A stretch of 64,000 nucleotides of DNA from an uncultured Christensenella sp. (GTDB taxonomy: Bacteria > Bacillota > Clostridia > Christensenellales > Borkfalkiaceae). The first letter of the stretch is position 1. Each line of letters opens with the position of its first letter. The notes under the pieces were generated by a model, which saw only the letters and a program-made list of their open reading frames with translations, did no database searches and had not been told where the DNA came from. The stretch spans positions 1-64,000 of the forward strand of contig CAJUEV010000008.1 of assembly GCA_910585785.1 (NCBI GenBank), in the 5' to 3' direction. Position numbers and translations under genes: made by a program. Of the stretch, positions 55,623 through 64,000 are shown piece by piece.

Positions 55623-57728
55623 TTATTTATTTTTGGGTTTTGAAGAAGATTTTGCCGCCGTTTTGGCAGTCGTTTTAGCTGTCGTCTTCGCCGAAGTTTT
55701 TGCAGTCGGCTTCACCGCGGGTTTTGCGGATTTGCCTTCCTGCATAGGCGGAACTTGCGGTATATGCGACAAGTCGTTTTTTGCCGCTTTATGCTCGCGC
55801 GAGATACGTGAACGCACGCTTTTTTCCTCTTTCTTTTCTTCCTCCGTCGCCTCTATATACGGCACCTCGAAAATAGCCGACTCAAAGGGGCGCAAATCGA
55901 AAGTTAGTTTATAAGGTCTGCCGTCGCACAACTCCTCTTTTGCGGTAATTTCAAGCGGACTGCCGTCGGGATAAGTTGAAAAAATGCGCTTATACACCCC
56001 TTTTACGGGCGCGCCCACGCCCATTTCGTTTCTGTACACGGGCGCAAAATTGCAAACGAAAATCAACGCGTTGTTATAATTCCACGGGTTGCGCCTTATA
56101 AAGGTGAAGATATTGCGGTTATAGTCGCCGCTGTTAATCCACTCGAAGGTTTTGGTGCCGCCGCAATCGTTGAAAAGTACGGGGCGCTCGCGGTAAATAT
56201 GAAGCAGCGTGCGCCAGCATTCGAGCACGTCGCGGTGCCCGGCGTCGTCGCAAAGGTGCCAGTCTAAACTTGTTTTAAAGTTCCACTCCCGCTCCTGCGC
56301 AAAATCCTGCCCCATAAACAGCAGTTTTTTGCCGGGGTGCCCAATCATCATAGTGTAGCACGTCTTTAAACTGCCGAATTTGTCCATTTTGTTGCCGGGG
56401 AATTTGTTTATCATACTTCCCTTGCCGTACACAACCTCGTCGTGGGACAAAACAAGCATATAATTTTCGTCGAAAATATATTCAAGCGTATGCGTCATCA
56501 GTCCGTGATGATAGGGACGGAAAATAGGGTCGGTATTATAATATTTTATGCTGTCGTTCATCCAGCCCATATTCCATTTTAAGCCGAAACCGAAGCCGCC
56601 GTCTTTTGCGGGCTTGGTTATTCCCGCTATAATCGAACTGTCTTCCGCTATCAAAAACGCGTCCGTACGCTGACGGAGAACGCTGTTTAAATGGCGGAAA
56701 AACTCAAAACTTTCTAAATTTTCGTTTCCGCCGTACATATTTGGACGGTACTCGCCCCTGCCGAAACTGTTGTAAAGCATAGCCGCGACGGCGTCTACGC
56801 GAAGCGCGTCAACGTGGTATTTTTCAACCCAGAAAAACGCGGAAGCAATCAAAAAATTTGAAACTTCCTTTTTGCCCAGGTCAAACGCCTTTGTGCCCCA
56901 TTCGGGATATTCCGCACGCAAAGGGTCGCCGTATTCGTAAAGGGGCGTTCCGTCAAAGTTGGCAAGTCCCCAGTCGTCCTTGGGAAAATGCGCGGGCACC
57001 CAGTCCAAAATTACGCCTATGCCGTGCCTGTGCATATAGTCGACAAAATACATAAAATCCTGCGGAGAGCCGTAGCGCGCCGTGGGGGCGAAATAGCCCG
57101 TAACCTGATAGCCCCACGAAGGGTCGAAGGGATACTCGCAAATGCCCATAAGTTCAATATGGGTATAGCCCATCCACTGCACGTATTCGCAAAGTTCGTG
57201 CGCAAGACGGCGATAATCCAGATATTGGTCCTCGTCCTGCTTCCACGTATCCTTTTTCCAGCTGCCCAAATGCACTTCGTAAACGCTCATCGGCTTTTCA
57301 AGAAAGTTTGCGTCCTTGTTTGCCTTTTTCCACTCGCCGTCTTCCCACTTGTAATCTTCAAGATTAGTCACAACGGAAGCGTTGCCGGGGCGAAGTTCGG
57401 TGCGGTATGCGTAAGGGTCGGTTTTTTGCACTTCCGAGCCGTCCTCGCGGACTACCAGATATTTGTACTTTACGCCTTCGCACATTCCCGGTACAAATAA
57501 CTCCCAAATGCAGTCGTCAACTTTTTCCATAACGTCCCGCCAGGGAGTCCAGCCGTTGCCGTCCGAAATTACGCATATTGCGCGCGCGTTAGGCGCCCAA
57601 ACCACAAAGTGCACGCCGCGCACCCCGTTTATCTCGCGTATATGCGCGCCCATTTTGTTATAAAGTTCGTAATGCGTTCCGTGGTGGAACAGATACCTGT
57701 CCAACTCGCCGAAAAATCTGTTTTCCAT
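55623..57728 (-). CDS. glgB: 1,4-alpha-glucan branching enzyme
   Basis: The roughly 701-residue GH13 enzyme has an N-terminal CBM48 domain (VRGVHFVVWAPNARAICVI), a catalytic barrel with nucleophile Asp in VDALRVDAVAAM, acid Glu in FLIAEDSS and third Asp in VLSHDEVV, and a C-terminal beta domain. It makes alpha-1,6 branches in glycogen. The tail is unusual: about 36 residues of Lys/Ala/Thr repeats (KTTAKTTAKTAAK). Start at ATG 57728 with GGGGG; an upstream ATG (57743) lacks a ribosome site. Confidence 0.95.
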   Translation of the reverse strand: MENRFFGELDRYLFHHGTHYELYNKMGAHIREINGVRGVHFVVWAPNARAICVISDGNGWTPWRDVMEKVDDCIWELFVPGMCEGVKYKYLVVREDGSEVQKTDPYAYRTELRPGNASVVTNLEDYKWEDGEWKKANKDANFLEKPMSVYEVHLGSWKKDTWKQDEDQYLDYRRLAHELCEYVQWMGYTHIELMGICEYPFDPSWGYQVTGYFAPTARYGSPQDFMYFVDYMHRHGIGVILDWVPAHFPKDDWGLANFDGTPLYEYGDPLRAEYPEWGTKAFDLGKKEVSNFLIASAFFWVEKYHVDALRVDAVAAMLYNSFGRGEYRPNMYGGNENLESFEFFRHLNSVLRQRTDAFLIAEDSSIIAGITKPAKDGGFGFGLKWNMGWMNDSIKYYNTDPIFRPYHHGLMTHTLEYIFDENYMLVLSHDEVVYGKGSMINKFPGNKMDKFGSLKTCYTMMIGHPGKKLLFMGQDFAQEREWNFKTSLDWHLCDDAGHRDVLECWRTLLHIYRERPVLFNDCGGTKTFEWINSGDYNRNIFTFIRRNPWNYNNALIFVCNFAPVYRNEMGVGAPVKGVYKRIFSTYPDGSPLEITAKEELCDGRPYKLTFDLRPFESAIFEVPYIEATEEEKKEEKSVRSRISREHKAAKNDLSHIPQVPPMQEGKSAKPAVKPTAKTSAKTTAKTTAKTAAKSSSKPKNK

Positions 57729-57763
57729 TTTTGCCCCCGTCATATATTTAAATTAAGCGTTTT

Positions 57764-58312
57764 TCAACGCTTTAAATTAACTGCCGTAACTTTGCTGAAT
57801 CCGTTATAACCGCCCACCGAAAAGTCGCTTGTTTCGTCCGCGGCGCGCAAATCGAACGCAATGTCCGCCGCATCCAAATCTTCCTTGTCTTCCGAAGCGA
57901 CTATTATAACGCAGCGCAAGTCTTCCTCCGTTTCGCCGAAAAAATCCCCCGCAACGTAATATTTACGCTTTTGCATACCCGAAATAGGCATAGCCGCAAT
58001 ATGCTCGCCTATAAGCCTTAACATAGAGCGCCTGTCAAGTCGGCATAAAGCAAAATCTTCATAGCAGGATATGTTTTTTATAAGGCGGTTTGCCGTCTTT
58101 GCGTCGTCGCAAACTTTATAAAAATCTTTCGTCGCCTCAATTGTCGGCGCGTATGCGCTTGCGCCGAAGGCATAAATACCGGAGTTTCCGCCATCCAAAG
58201 ATATGCGGTAAAATATCGCCCTGTCCGTTTCGGGCATCAAATTCATTCCAAAAGATTCGCGGATAATTTCGTCAATCAGTTCGTAATTTATTTTTACTAT
58301 CGCCGCTTTCAT
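57764..58312 (-). CDS. Hypothetical 182-residue protein between glgB and GH13
   Basis: I do not recognise it. The soluble acidic protein has pieces such as SLDGGNSGIYAFGASAYAP, CYEDFALCRLDRRSMLRLIG and AADIAFDLRAADETSDFSV. It has no membrane segment. Cotranscribed in a row with the GH13 gene (42 bp upstream) and glgB (36 bp downstream). Its ribosome site is the GGGGG of a dispersed element. Confidence 0.68.
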   Translation of the reverse strand: MKAAIVKINYELIDEIIRESFGMNLMPETDRAIFYRISLDGGNSGIYAFGASAYAPTIEATKDFYKVCDDAKTANRLIKNISCYEDFALCRLDRRSMLRLIGEHIAAMPISGMQKRKYYVAGDFFGETEEDLRCVIIVASEDKEDLDAADIAFDLRAADETSDFSVGGYNGFSKVTAVNLKR

Positions 58313-58352
58313 AAATTACCCCCGTAATATGCGCCGTTTAAAAGCGTTTTAA
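58313..58352 (-). repeat. Dispersed 5'-leader element before the 182-residue gene
   Basis: Minus strand AAAACGCTTTTAAACGGCGC then ATATTACGGGGGTAATTT directly before the ATG, with the hairpin ATTAC-GGGG-GTAAT presenting the Shine-Dalgarno-like G run in its loop. Confidence 0.6.
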
Positions 58353-58353
58353 A

Positions 58354-60399
58354 TTAAAATTCGTCCTTGAAGTTATAGTAATACACGCAAGCGGATTGTT
58401 CCGGCAAAGTTACAAACAGCCTGCCGAACCTTACGTTGCCTTCTTCCTCGTCGCAGTTGAAGCCGCCTCCGCCGCAAAAAAATTTCCTTTGCATAACCGC
58501 GCCGTCGCGGGGAACGCCCAACTCCCATACGGGCACGCTGAGCGAGATGGCGTTATCCGAACAGTTTACTACAACGGCGCAACAGCAGTCTTCGTCAAAC
58601 CTTCCGTACGCGATAAATCCGTTGCCCGCGTCAAGTTTTTTTATGCTGCCACTTTTAAGGCAGGAAATGCGCTTTCTCAATTCGATAGCCGCGCGGTGAA
58701 ACTCAATAAGGTTAAAATCTTCGTTTCCCCACGGATAGGTGCGGCGGTTGTCGGGGTCGGTCCAGCCGACTTGCCCCGCCTCGTCGCCGTAATATATTCC
58801 GGGCGAACCCGGCCACGTCATCTGAATAAGCACGCCAAGTTCAAGCGTGCGCTTGTCTACGTTATATCCCGCGGCGTGCGGTCCCTTCGTCTTCAAAGTG
58901 CCCGCGGTACGGTTTGTTCTTGTAAGAAATCTCGAATGGTCGTGGTTTGAAAGCTGGTTAAGCGCGGAGTCAAGCGCGGGGCGGGTAAACTTGCTCATAT
59001 TTTTGAACATACTTTCAAAAAACTGCTTTCCGTCGCACAGTCTGCCCGCGTCAAAACTTTCGCTGTGCTTTTCCATACCCGTCAAAAACCACGTTACGGG
59101 CTCCATAAAGGCGTCGTAGTTCATTACCGAATCCCACTCGCCGCCCAAAATCCAGCTTTCGGGCGAGCCGTAATGCTCGGCAAATATCAGCGCTTCGGGA
59201 TTGCTTTGCCTGACCCTGTCGTGAAATTTGCGCCAGAATTTATGGTTGTATTTTTCGCCGTGTCCCAAGTCCGCGGCGACGTCAAGCCTCCATCCGTCCA
59301 CGTTGAACGGCGCGGAAACCCACTTTCCGCCCGTAGAGAGTATGTACTCCTCCAAATCGGGACTTTGTTCGTAGTTTAGTTTGGGCAAAGTCTGATAGCC
59401 CCACCACCCCTCGTAATCGCTTTTTGCTTCGGCGGGCTTTTTAAACTTGAAATAGCTTCTGTAAGGGCTTTTAGCCGACTGATAAGCGCCGTCCTCGTAC
59501 CCGTCTTTGTTGAGATAAATCCCCTCTCTGTCCATCCATTTGTTAAACGAGCCGCAATGGTTGAAAACTCCGTCTATAATCACGCGCATACCCAACGAAT
59601 GTATTTCCTTGACAAGGTCGGCGAAATAGGCGTTGCTTTTTTCAAGATTTACGCGTGAAGTAACGCGTTTTATATATTTGGGAGCATATCCGTTGTGCTT
59701 TTCCCAATGCTGCATACGGCGGTCGTCGTCTTCCTCTATAACGGCAAGATGCGGGTCGATATAGTCGTAGTCCTGCGTATCGTACTTGTGGTTGGAAGGC
59801 GAAACGAAAAGGGGATTGAAATAAATTGCCTCCACGCCCAAATGTTTTAAGTAACCCAATTTTTCACGCACGCCCTGCAAGTCGCCGCCGTAAAAGTTGT
59901 TTACGTCAAGCAAGTCGGGATATTTATACCACTCGCGCACGCGGCGGGAATGACCTCCCGTATAATAATATTCGTTGTCCTCAACGTCGTTAGCCAAATT
60001 GCCGTTGCAAAACCTGTCGGGAAAAATCTGATAATACACTATTCCCTTAGCCCAATCGGGCACTTTTTGGTTGGGAACAAAACCGAAGTCGTATTCGGGC
60101 TGGCTGTTTTCCACCCCGCCCAGACGGTTATAGCAAACCGTATCGTCCTCGTCAACCAGTCTGAAATAATATTTTACGGGTTTTGACGGGCACTTGAAAC
60201 AAACTTCGTACCAGTCGAAACTTTCTTCCGTTTTGTACTTTTGCATCAAACGGGTTGCGCCGTTTATTACCGCATAGCACTTTAAAACGTCGTTGCTTAA
60301 AGTGCGCATTCTCAATGTTACCGTATCGCCCGCGCACGGTTCGTACGGGGTTTTGAAAGTCAAAGTTTCGTCGCTGAAAAGAGCCCTTATGTTTATCAT
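58354..60399 (-). CDS. GH13 maltodextrin hydrolase (neopullulanase/cyclomaltodextrinase-like)
   Basis: The 681-residue protein has an N-terminal beta domain of the CBM34 type (about 1-120), then a catalytic barrel starting IVYYQIFPDRFCNG. Nucleophile Asp is in DGWRLDVAAD, acid Glu in LIFAEHYG, third Asp in LSNHDHSRF. There is no signal peptide, so it works on imported maltodextrins in the cytoplasm and pairs with glgB for alpha-glucan metabolism. Amylase or pullulanase specificity cannot be decided by eye. Confidence 0.9.
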   Translation of the reverse strand: MINIRALFSDETLTFKTPYEPCAGDTVTLRMRTLSNDVLKCYAVINGATRLMQKYKTEESFDWYEVCFKCPSKPVKYYFRLVDEDDTVCYNRLGGVENSQPEYDFGFVPNQKVPDWAKGIVYYQIFPDRFCNGNLANDVEDNEYYYTGGHSRRVREWYKYPDLLDVNNFYGGDLQGVREKLGYLKHLGVEAIYFNPLFVSPSNHKYDTQDYDYIDPHLAVIEEDDDRRMQHWEKHNGYAPKYIKRVTSRVNLEKSNAYFADLVKEIHSLGMRVIIDGVFNHCGSFNKWMDREGIYLNKDGYEDGAYQSAKSPYRSYFKFKKPAEAKSDYEGWWGYQTLPKLNYEQSPDLEEYILSTGGKWVSAPFNVDGWRLDVAADLGHGEKYNHKFWRKFHDRVRQSNPEALIFAEHYGSPESWILGGEWDSVMNYDAFMEPVTWFLTGMEKHSESFDAGRLCDGKQFFESMFKNMSKFTRPALDSALNQLSNHDHSRFLTRTNRTAGTLKTKGPHAAGYNVDKRTLELGVLIQMTWPGSPGIYYGDEAGQVGWTDPDNRRTYPWGNEDFNLIEFHRAAIELRKRISCLKSGSIKKLDAGNGFIAYGRFDEDCCCAVVVNCSDNAISLSVPVWELGVPRDGAVMQRKFFCGGGGFNCDEEEGNVRFGRLFVTLPEQSACVYYYNFKDEF

Positions 60400-60662
60400 T
60401 TAACAGTCCTTTGATACGTTTGCCTGATTTCGGCTTAATCCGCGCGTATTTCGCGCGCCGCCTTAGAAATTATAACACGGAACGGCGGCTAAGTCAATAA
60501 GCATTTGTTTTAAAAACGCGCTTGATTTTTTGCGGCTTATTTAACTCTTTTTCATAAAAATTCCAACCCTTAAAAATGGTATTTCTATTGACTTTAATTT
60601 ATACGTATGATATGATTTATTCGTTTTATAAATTATTGGGGCAAACCCCGAAAGAGTATGGA

Positions 60663-61817
60663 ATGAAACGCAAGAAAAACACCCAAAATCCCGATGCGGC
60701 TTTGGCGGAACCGCCTGTTGAAGCCGAAAATTTAAACCCGTCAAACGACAATTTATCACCCGCGCAATCACTTGAAGGCGCGGGTGAAACCGCGATTGCG
60801 GCGGAAAACGCTTTAATTGCCGAAAACTTATGCGCACCCGATACGCAAAGCGAAAATAAAGACGAAGCAACGGCGGACAAAGGCGTGATAGTAAACGGAA
60901 AATCGCTTACTAAAAGCCAGCAAAACAAGCGCACTGCGTTAAGGTGGATTTTGATAACCTTAGGCTCGGTGCTTATGTCTGCAAGCGTGTACTTTTTTCA
61001 GGTTCCAAACAACTTTACTTTGGGCGGGATAGGCGGCGTTTCTATTATTTTAAGCAAATTTATAACGCCGTTAAACGAGTTTACCCAAAAATTTATGACG
61101 CAAGCGGTTATTATGGCGATTATAAACGTGTTTTTGCTTGTGGTCGGCTTTATAGTTTTGGGCAAGGGCTGCACGCTGCGCACCGTCTATTGCTCGCTTT
61201 TGTATACCGCGCTTATTTGGGTGTTTGAGCATTTTAATCTTGTTTCGCTTGTTTCGGGCGGAAAACCCACGCTTACCGACCAGCCTTTTTTAGAGTTATG
61301 TTACGCCATACTGCTTTTCGGCGTGGGCGGCGCGGTAATTTTCAACTGCGGCGCGTCGTCGGGCGGAACGGACATTATAGCGCTTATTTTAAAAAAGTTT
61401 ACCCGTCTTAACGTCGGCGTGGCGCTGATGATTGTGGATTTGATTGTAGTTATAGTTTCTATTTTCACTTTCGACAGCGCAACCATAGTTTTATTCTCCT
61501 TCCTGGGACTGTTTGCAAGAACCTTCCTTCTTGACGGAGTTATAGAAAGTTTGGGCAAAACAAAATATCTTACTATTATAACGCAAAATCACGAGCAAAT
61601 CGGCGAATACATATTAAAATCGGTCAACCACAGTTATACTATGTACGACGCGGAAGGCGGATACACCCGCGAAAGAAAAAAAGTGCTTGTAACCGTTTGC
61701 AAACGCAGCGAAGCGCTTAAAATAAAACTTAAAGTCAGGCAAGTGGACCCGCAGGCGTTCGTAATAATTACCGACGCTAACGAAATTTTGGGCAAGGGCT
61801 TTGGCGAAACGTTTTAA
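60663..61817 (+). CDS. YitT-family protein with long charged N-terminus
   Basis: The 384-residue protein has a cytoplasmic Ala/Glu/Asn-rich extension of about 95 residues, then the YitT membrane domain (FTLGGIGGVSIIL, later GASSGGTDIIALIL) and DUF2179 (EGGYTRERKKVLVTVCKR, then DPQAFVIITDANEILGKGF). It is followed 24 bp later by a close paralogue. Start at ATG 60663; the frame is open upstream to 60576. Confidence 0.85.
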   Translation: MKRKKNTQNPDAALAEPPVEAENLNPSNDNLSPAQSLEGAGETAIAAENALIAENLCAPDTQSENKDEATADKGVIVNGKSLTKSQQNKRTALRWILITLGSVLMSASVYFFQVPNNFTLGGIGGVSIILSKFITPLNEFTQKFMTQAVIMAIINVFLLVVGFIVLGKGCTLRTVYCSLLYTALIWVFEHFNLVSLVSGGKPTLTDQPFLELCYAILLFGVGGAVIFNCGASSGGTDIIALILKKFTRLNVGVALMIVDLIVVIVSIFTFDSATIVLFSFLGLFARTFLLDGVIESLGKTKYLTIITQNHEQIGEYILKSVNHSYTMYDAEGGYTRERKKVLVTVCKRSEALKIKLKVRQVDPQAFVIITDANEILGKGFGETF

Positions 61818-61841
61818 ACGTTGTTTTTTTCGGTGAGGGAG

Positions 61842-62777
61842 ATGGACGAAAAAGTAGAAAAACGCAAAAAAGTTTTGCAACAAGTATGCTATTGGGCATT
61901 AATCAATTTCGGCGCGCTGTTGCTTGCGCTGGGGGTTACGCTTTTTAAAGCGCCAAACAACTTTGCCACGGGCGGAGTAAGCGGTATTTCTATAATACTC
62001 AGCAAGTTTATAACGCCCATAAACTCGTTTACGCAAAAGTTTTTAACACAATCCGTAATAATGTGGATATTGAACGTTATATTGCTTGTTTTCGGGTTTA
62101 TTTTTCTGGGTAAGGGCTGCACCTTCAAAACTGCGTACTGCACGCTTGCTTACACGCTTGAATCTATGCTTTTGCAATACGTTTTGGAAGCGCTTAAAGT
62201 AAATTTGCCGCTTACCGCAACCGAAGCGCTGCCGCAGGGACAGGTTTTTCTTGAATTTGTGCTGGCAATGCTTTTAACGGGCGCCGGTGCGGCAATACTA
62301 TTCAACTGCAAGGCGTCGTCGGGCGGAACGGACATTATAGCGCTTATCATAAAAAAATACACAAAAATAAAAAACATAGGCATAGCGCTGTTTATAACCG
62401 ACATAATAATAGCCGCCTCCACCTTCTACATTTTCGGGGTGCAGACGGGTTTGTATTCTATTTTGGGATTGTTTGCAAAGTCCTTCCTTGTGGACAGCGT
62501 AATAGAAAATATAGGCAAAAACAAGTACGTTACAATAATTACGGCAAAGCCCGAACTTATAGCCCCGTTTATTCTTGAAGAAATGCATCGCGGCTATACC
62601 TCGTTTAAGGCGACGGGCGGATTTACGGGGGAAGAAAGAACCGTAATGCTGTGCATATTAAAGCGCGGCGAAGCGCTTAAACTTAAACTGAAAATAAAAC
62701 AAGCCGACCCTCAGGCGTTTGTTATTCTTACCGACACAAACGAAATTTTGGGCAAAGGTTTTCACGCGCACGACTGA
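61842..62777 (+). CDS. YitT-family protein (tandem paralogue)
   Basis: The 311-residue protein has the same domains as the preceding gene without its N-terminal extension: ATGGVSGISIIL, ASSGGTDIIALII, then GGFTGEERTVMLCIL and DPQAFVILTDTNEILGKGF. The nucleotide stretch gcgtcgtcgggcggaacgga is identical in both genes, so the duplication is fairly recent or maintained. The start ATG has GAGGG very close; an earlier TTG (61821) is possible. Confidence 0.87.
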   Translation: MDEKVEKRKKVLQQVCYWALINFGALLLALGVTLFKAPNNFATGGVSGISIILSKFITPINSFTQKFLTQSVIMWILNVILLVFGFIFLGKGCTFKTAYCTLAYTLESMLLQYVLEALKVNLPLTATEALPQGQVFLEFVLAMLLTGAGAAILFNCKASSGGTDIIALIIKKYTKIKNIGIALFITDIIIAASTFYIFGVQTGLYSILGLFAKSFLVDSVIENIGKNKYVTIITAKPELIAPFILEEMHRGYTSFKATGGFTGEERTVMLCILKRGEALKLKLKIKQADPQAFVILTDTNEILGKGFHAHD

Positions 62778-62793
62778 TTTAAACGACAATTAA

Positions 62794-62829
62794 ACCGCGG
62801 ACTGCTATATAAGCAGTCCGCGGTTTTTA
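62794..62829. terminator. Bidirectional terminator
   Basis: ACCGCGGACTGC / GCAGTCCGCGGT hairpin with TTTTTATTT; separates the convergent YitT and ABC genes. Confidence 0.92.
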
Positions 62830-62847
62830 TTTGACAAATATTTTTTG

Positions 62848-64000
62848 TTAAGCCGATTTAAGTTTTTCTTCCTTAAACTGCTTTATGTAAAGATTGAAGT
62901 AAACGCCGCGCTTTTTCAGAAGTTGTTCGTGAGTGCCGCGCTCCACCACCTTTCCGCCGTCGACGACAAGTATAACGTCCGCCGAACGCACCGTTGAAAG
63001 CCTGTGCGCTATGACAAAACTTGTTCTGCCCTGCATAAGCGTGTCTATCGCTTCCTGTATAAGTTTTTCCGTTATGGTGTCTATTGAAGACGTTGCCTCG
63101 TCAAGCACGAAAATAGCGGGGTTTACAAGTATTGCCCTTGCAAACGACAACAGCTGTTTTTCACCCGTGGAAAGGGAATTTCCGCCCTCGCCCACAACCG
63201 TATCATAGCCGTTTTCAAGCCGCGCTATAATTTTATCCGCGTTTACGCTTTTTACCGCGGCGTCAAGCTCTTCATCGGTTGCGTCGGGCTTTCCGTAAAG
63301 CAAGTTTTCGCGCACCGTGCCCGAAAACAGGTGCGGCGTCTGCAAAACGTAGCCGATATTGGAGTGAAGCCACTGCACCGAACGCTCGCGCGCGTCCTTT
63401 CCGTCGATTAAAATTTGTCCTTCCGTCGGCTCGAAAAACCTGCAAACCAAATTTACAAGAGTTGATTTGCCCGCGCCGGTTTCACCGACAATAGCCACGT
63501 TTGTGCCCTGCGGCACGTTTAAATTGAAGTGTTCAAGCACGTATTCTTCGCCGTCGGGGTATTTGAAGGTAACGTCGCGGAACTCGATATCGCCGTGCAA
63601 AGGCTCCCAGTTTTCCTTCTTCATATTGAAGTTGTCGCCGTACTTTTCAATTACTTCGGGCGTGTCCGCAACGTCGCTTACCGCTTCCGTAAGCGCGGTA
63701 AACCTTTCCATATTTACTTTAATCGAAATCATATCCGCAAACGCTTCAACGGACCATAACACGGGCTCCATAAGTTGCTGCGCATAAGTCATAAACACCG
63801 AAAGGGTGGCTATAAACATTACGTCCTTTGCCGCGATAAATCCGCCGTACCACAAAACCGCGGCAAGCGCCACGGACGAGGCGAAGGAAATTATTGAAAA
63901 CAGCAACGCGCGGTGATGCCCCAAGCGCTGGGAAGTTTTGCGCATATCCCTTGTTTTTCCGAAAAAGTCCTTGTCAAGTTTTTCTTCAATGGCAAGCGTT
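62848..64000 (-). CDS. ABC exporter half-transporter (ATPase plus part of membrane domain), cut by window edge
   Basis: The frame is open through base 64000, so the N-terminus is missing; 383 residues are visible. The visible membrane part includes two transmembrane segments (LLFSIISFASSVALAAVLWYG, then IATLSVFMTYAQQLM). The ATPase has Walker A GETGAGKST, signature LSTGEKQLLSFARAI (variant of LSGGQ), Walker B IFVLDEATSSID and switch His in FVIAHRLST. It is a type IV exporter of the MsbA/LmrA/BmrA group, usually a heterodimer with a second gene beyond the window. Confidence 0.92.
   Translation of the reverse strand, partial: TLAIEEKLDKDFFGKTRDMRKTSQRLGHHRALLFSIISFASSVALAAVLWYGGFIAAKDVMFIATLSVFMTYAQQLMEPVLWSVEAFADMISIKVNMERFTALTEAVSDVADTPEVIEKYGDNFNMKKENWEPLHGDIEFRDVTFKYPDGEEYVLEHFNLNVPQGTNVAIVGETGAGKSTLVNLVCRFFEPTEGQILIDGKDARERSVQWLHSNIGYVLQTPHLFSGTVRENLLYGKPDATDEELDAAVKSVNADKIIARLENGYDTVVGEGGNSLSTGEKQLLSFARAILVNPAIFVLDEATSSIDTITEKLIQEAIDTLMQGRTSFVIAHRLSTVRSADVILVVDGGKVVERGTHEQLLKKRGVYFNLYIKQFKEEKLKSA

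Overview
The window reads as one contig from an uncultured member of the Bacillota, most likely class Clostridia. The evidence is a Spo0A-type sporulation regulator with its own 0A boxes, an RsfA-like Myb-type regulator, the ruvX-DUF1292 pair, an NCS2/Upp uracil salvage pair, an Rrf2/IscS/IscU cluster, DUF975 and DUF2207 proteins and three YitT paralogues. The first 34 bases are Illumina adapter, so this is a short-read, probably metagenomic, assembly with an untrimmed end. Core genes are moderately GC-rich. Two blocks (about 8.2-18.9 kb and 29.4-32.3 kb) are clearly more AT-rich and look acquired.

Layout. 0-8 kb: uracil salvage (upp, uraA), a spo0A-like gene cut by an in-frame TAG, a small Cys-rich protein, three tandem XRE regulators partly copied from one another, mntP, a pyridoxamine kinase, a hypothetical gene and a YitT protein. 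8.1-18.9 kb: tRNA-Gln(CTG) followed by a 10.7-kb integrative defence island. It holds a tyrosine integrase, a Bro-N/Fic protein, an XRE regulator, a GIY-YIG/DUF4357 nuclease, type III restriction-modification mod/res, an unrecognised 305-residue protein and small membrane proteins, and it ends at a second copy of the tRNA core. 18.9-24.2 kb: an ABC exporter with its two-component system and shared response-regulator boxes. 24.2-29.4 kb: gene debris (serine recombinase and BspA-like scraps), tRNA-Ser, a lipase, a MalY/PatB aminotransferase, DUF3737, LURP-one and TerB-like genes, then tRNA-Val and tRNA-Ala. 29.4-32.3 kb: an AT-rich type II restriction-modification unit. 32.4-46 kb: a cysteine hydrolase with a stop at codon 2, a CDA-like protein, a ferredoxin, a Na/Pi-cotransporter gene behind a yybP-ykoY (Mn2+) riboswitch, ruvX-DUF1292, an SDR, an RsfA-like gene, DUF2207, a DtxR/MntR-like regulator, DUF975, and rpsB-tsf. 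46-64 kb: a divergent XRE pair, a Ca2+-type P-ATPase, an MGDG-synthase-like glycosyltransferase, nadA-iscR-TPR-iscS-iscU, glycogen/maltodextrin enzymes (glgB, GH13), two YitT genes and a truncated ABC exporter.

Regulatory reading is unusually informative here. In the island, two promoters facing outward (toward integrase and toward mod/res) share TATGAC-N7-GTCATA, then exactly 10 bp, then TATAAT; the island's small XRE protein is the obvious candidate ligand. Arm-type TTTGGGAGT repeats occur at both island ends. The spo0A-like promoter has TTGTCGAATT units on a 10-bp pitch, and a longer array with the same pitch and degenerate boxes occupies 34347-34420. Three unlinked promoters carry the same 15-mer around the -35 box. 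Rrf2, response-regulator and XRE operators can be placed at base resolution.

Manganese is a recurring theme (mntP, an MntR-like regulator, a Mn2+ riboswitch on a phosphate-transporter-like gene). Two otherwise intact genes, spo0A-like and the cysteine hydrolase, carry single in-frame stop codons. I see no CRISPR array, rRNA or replication origin.
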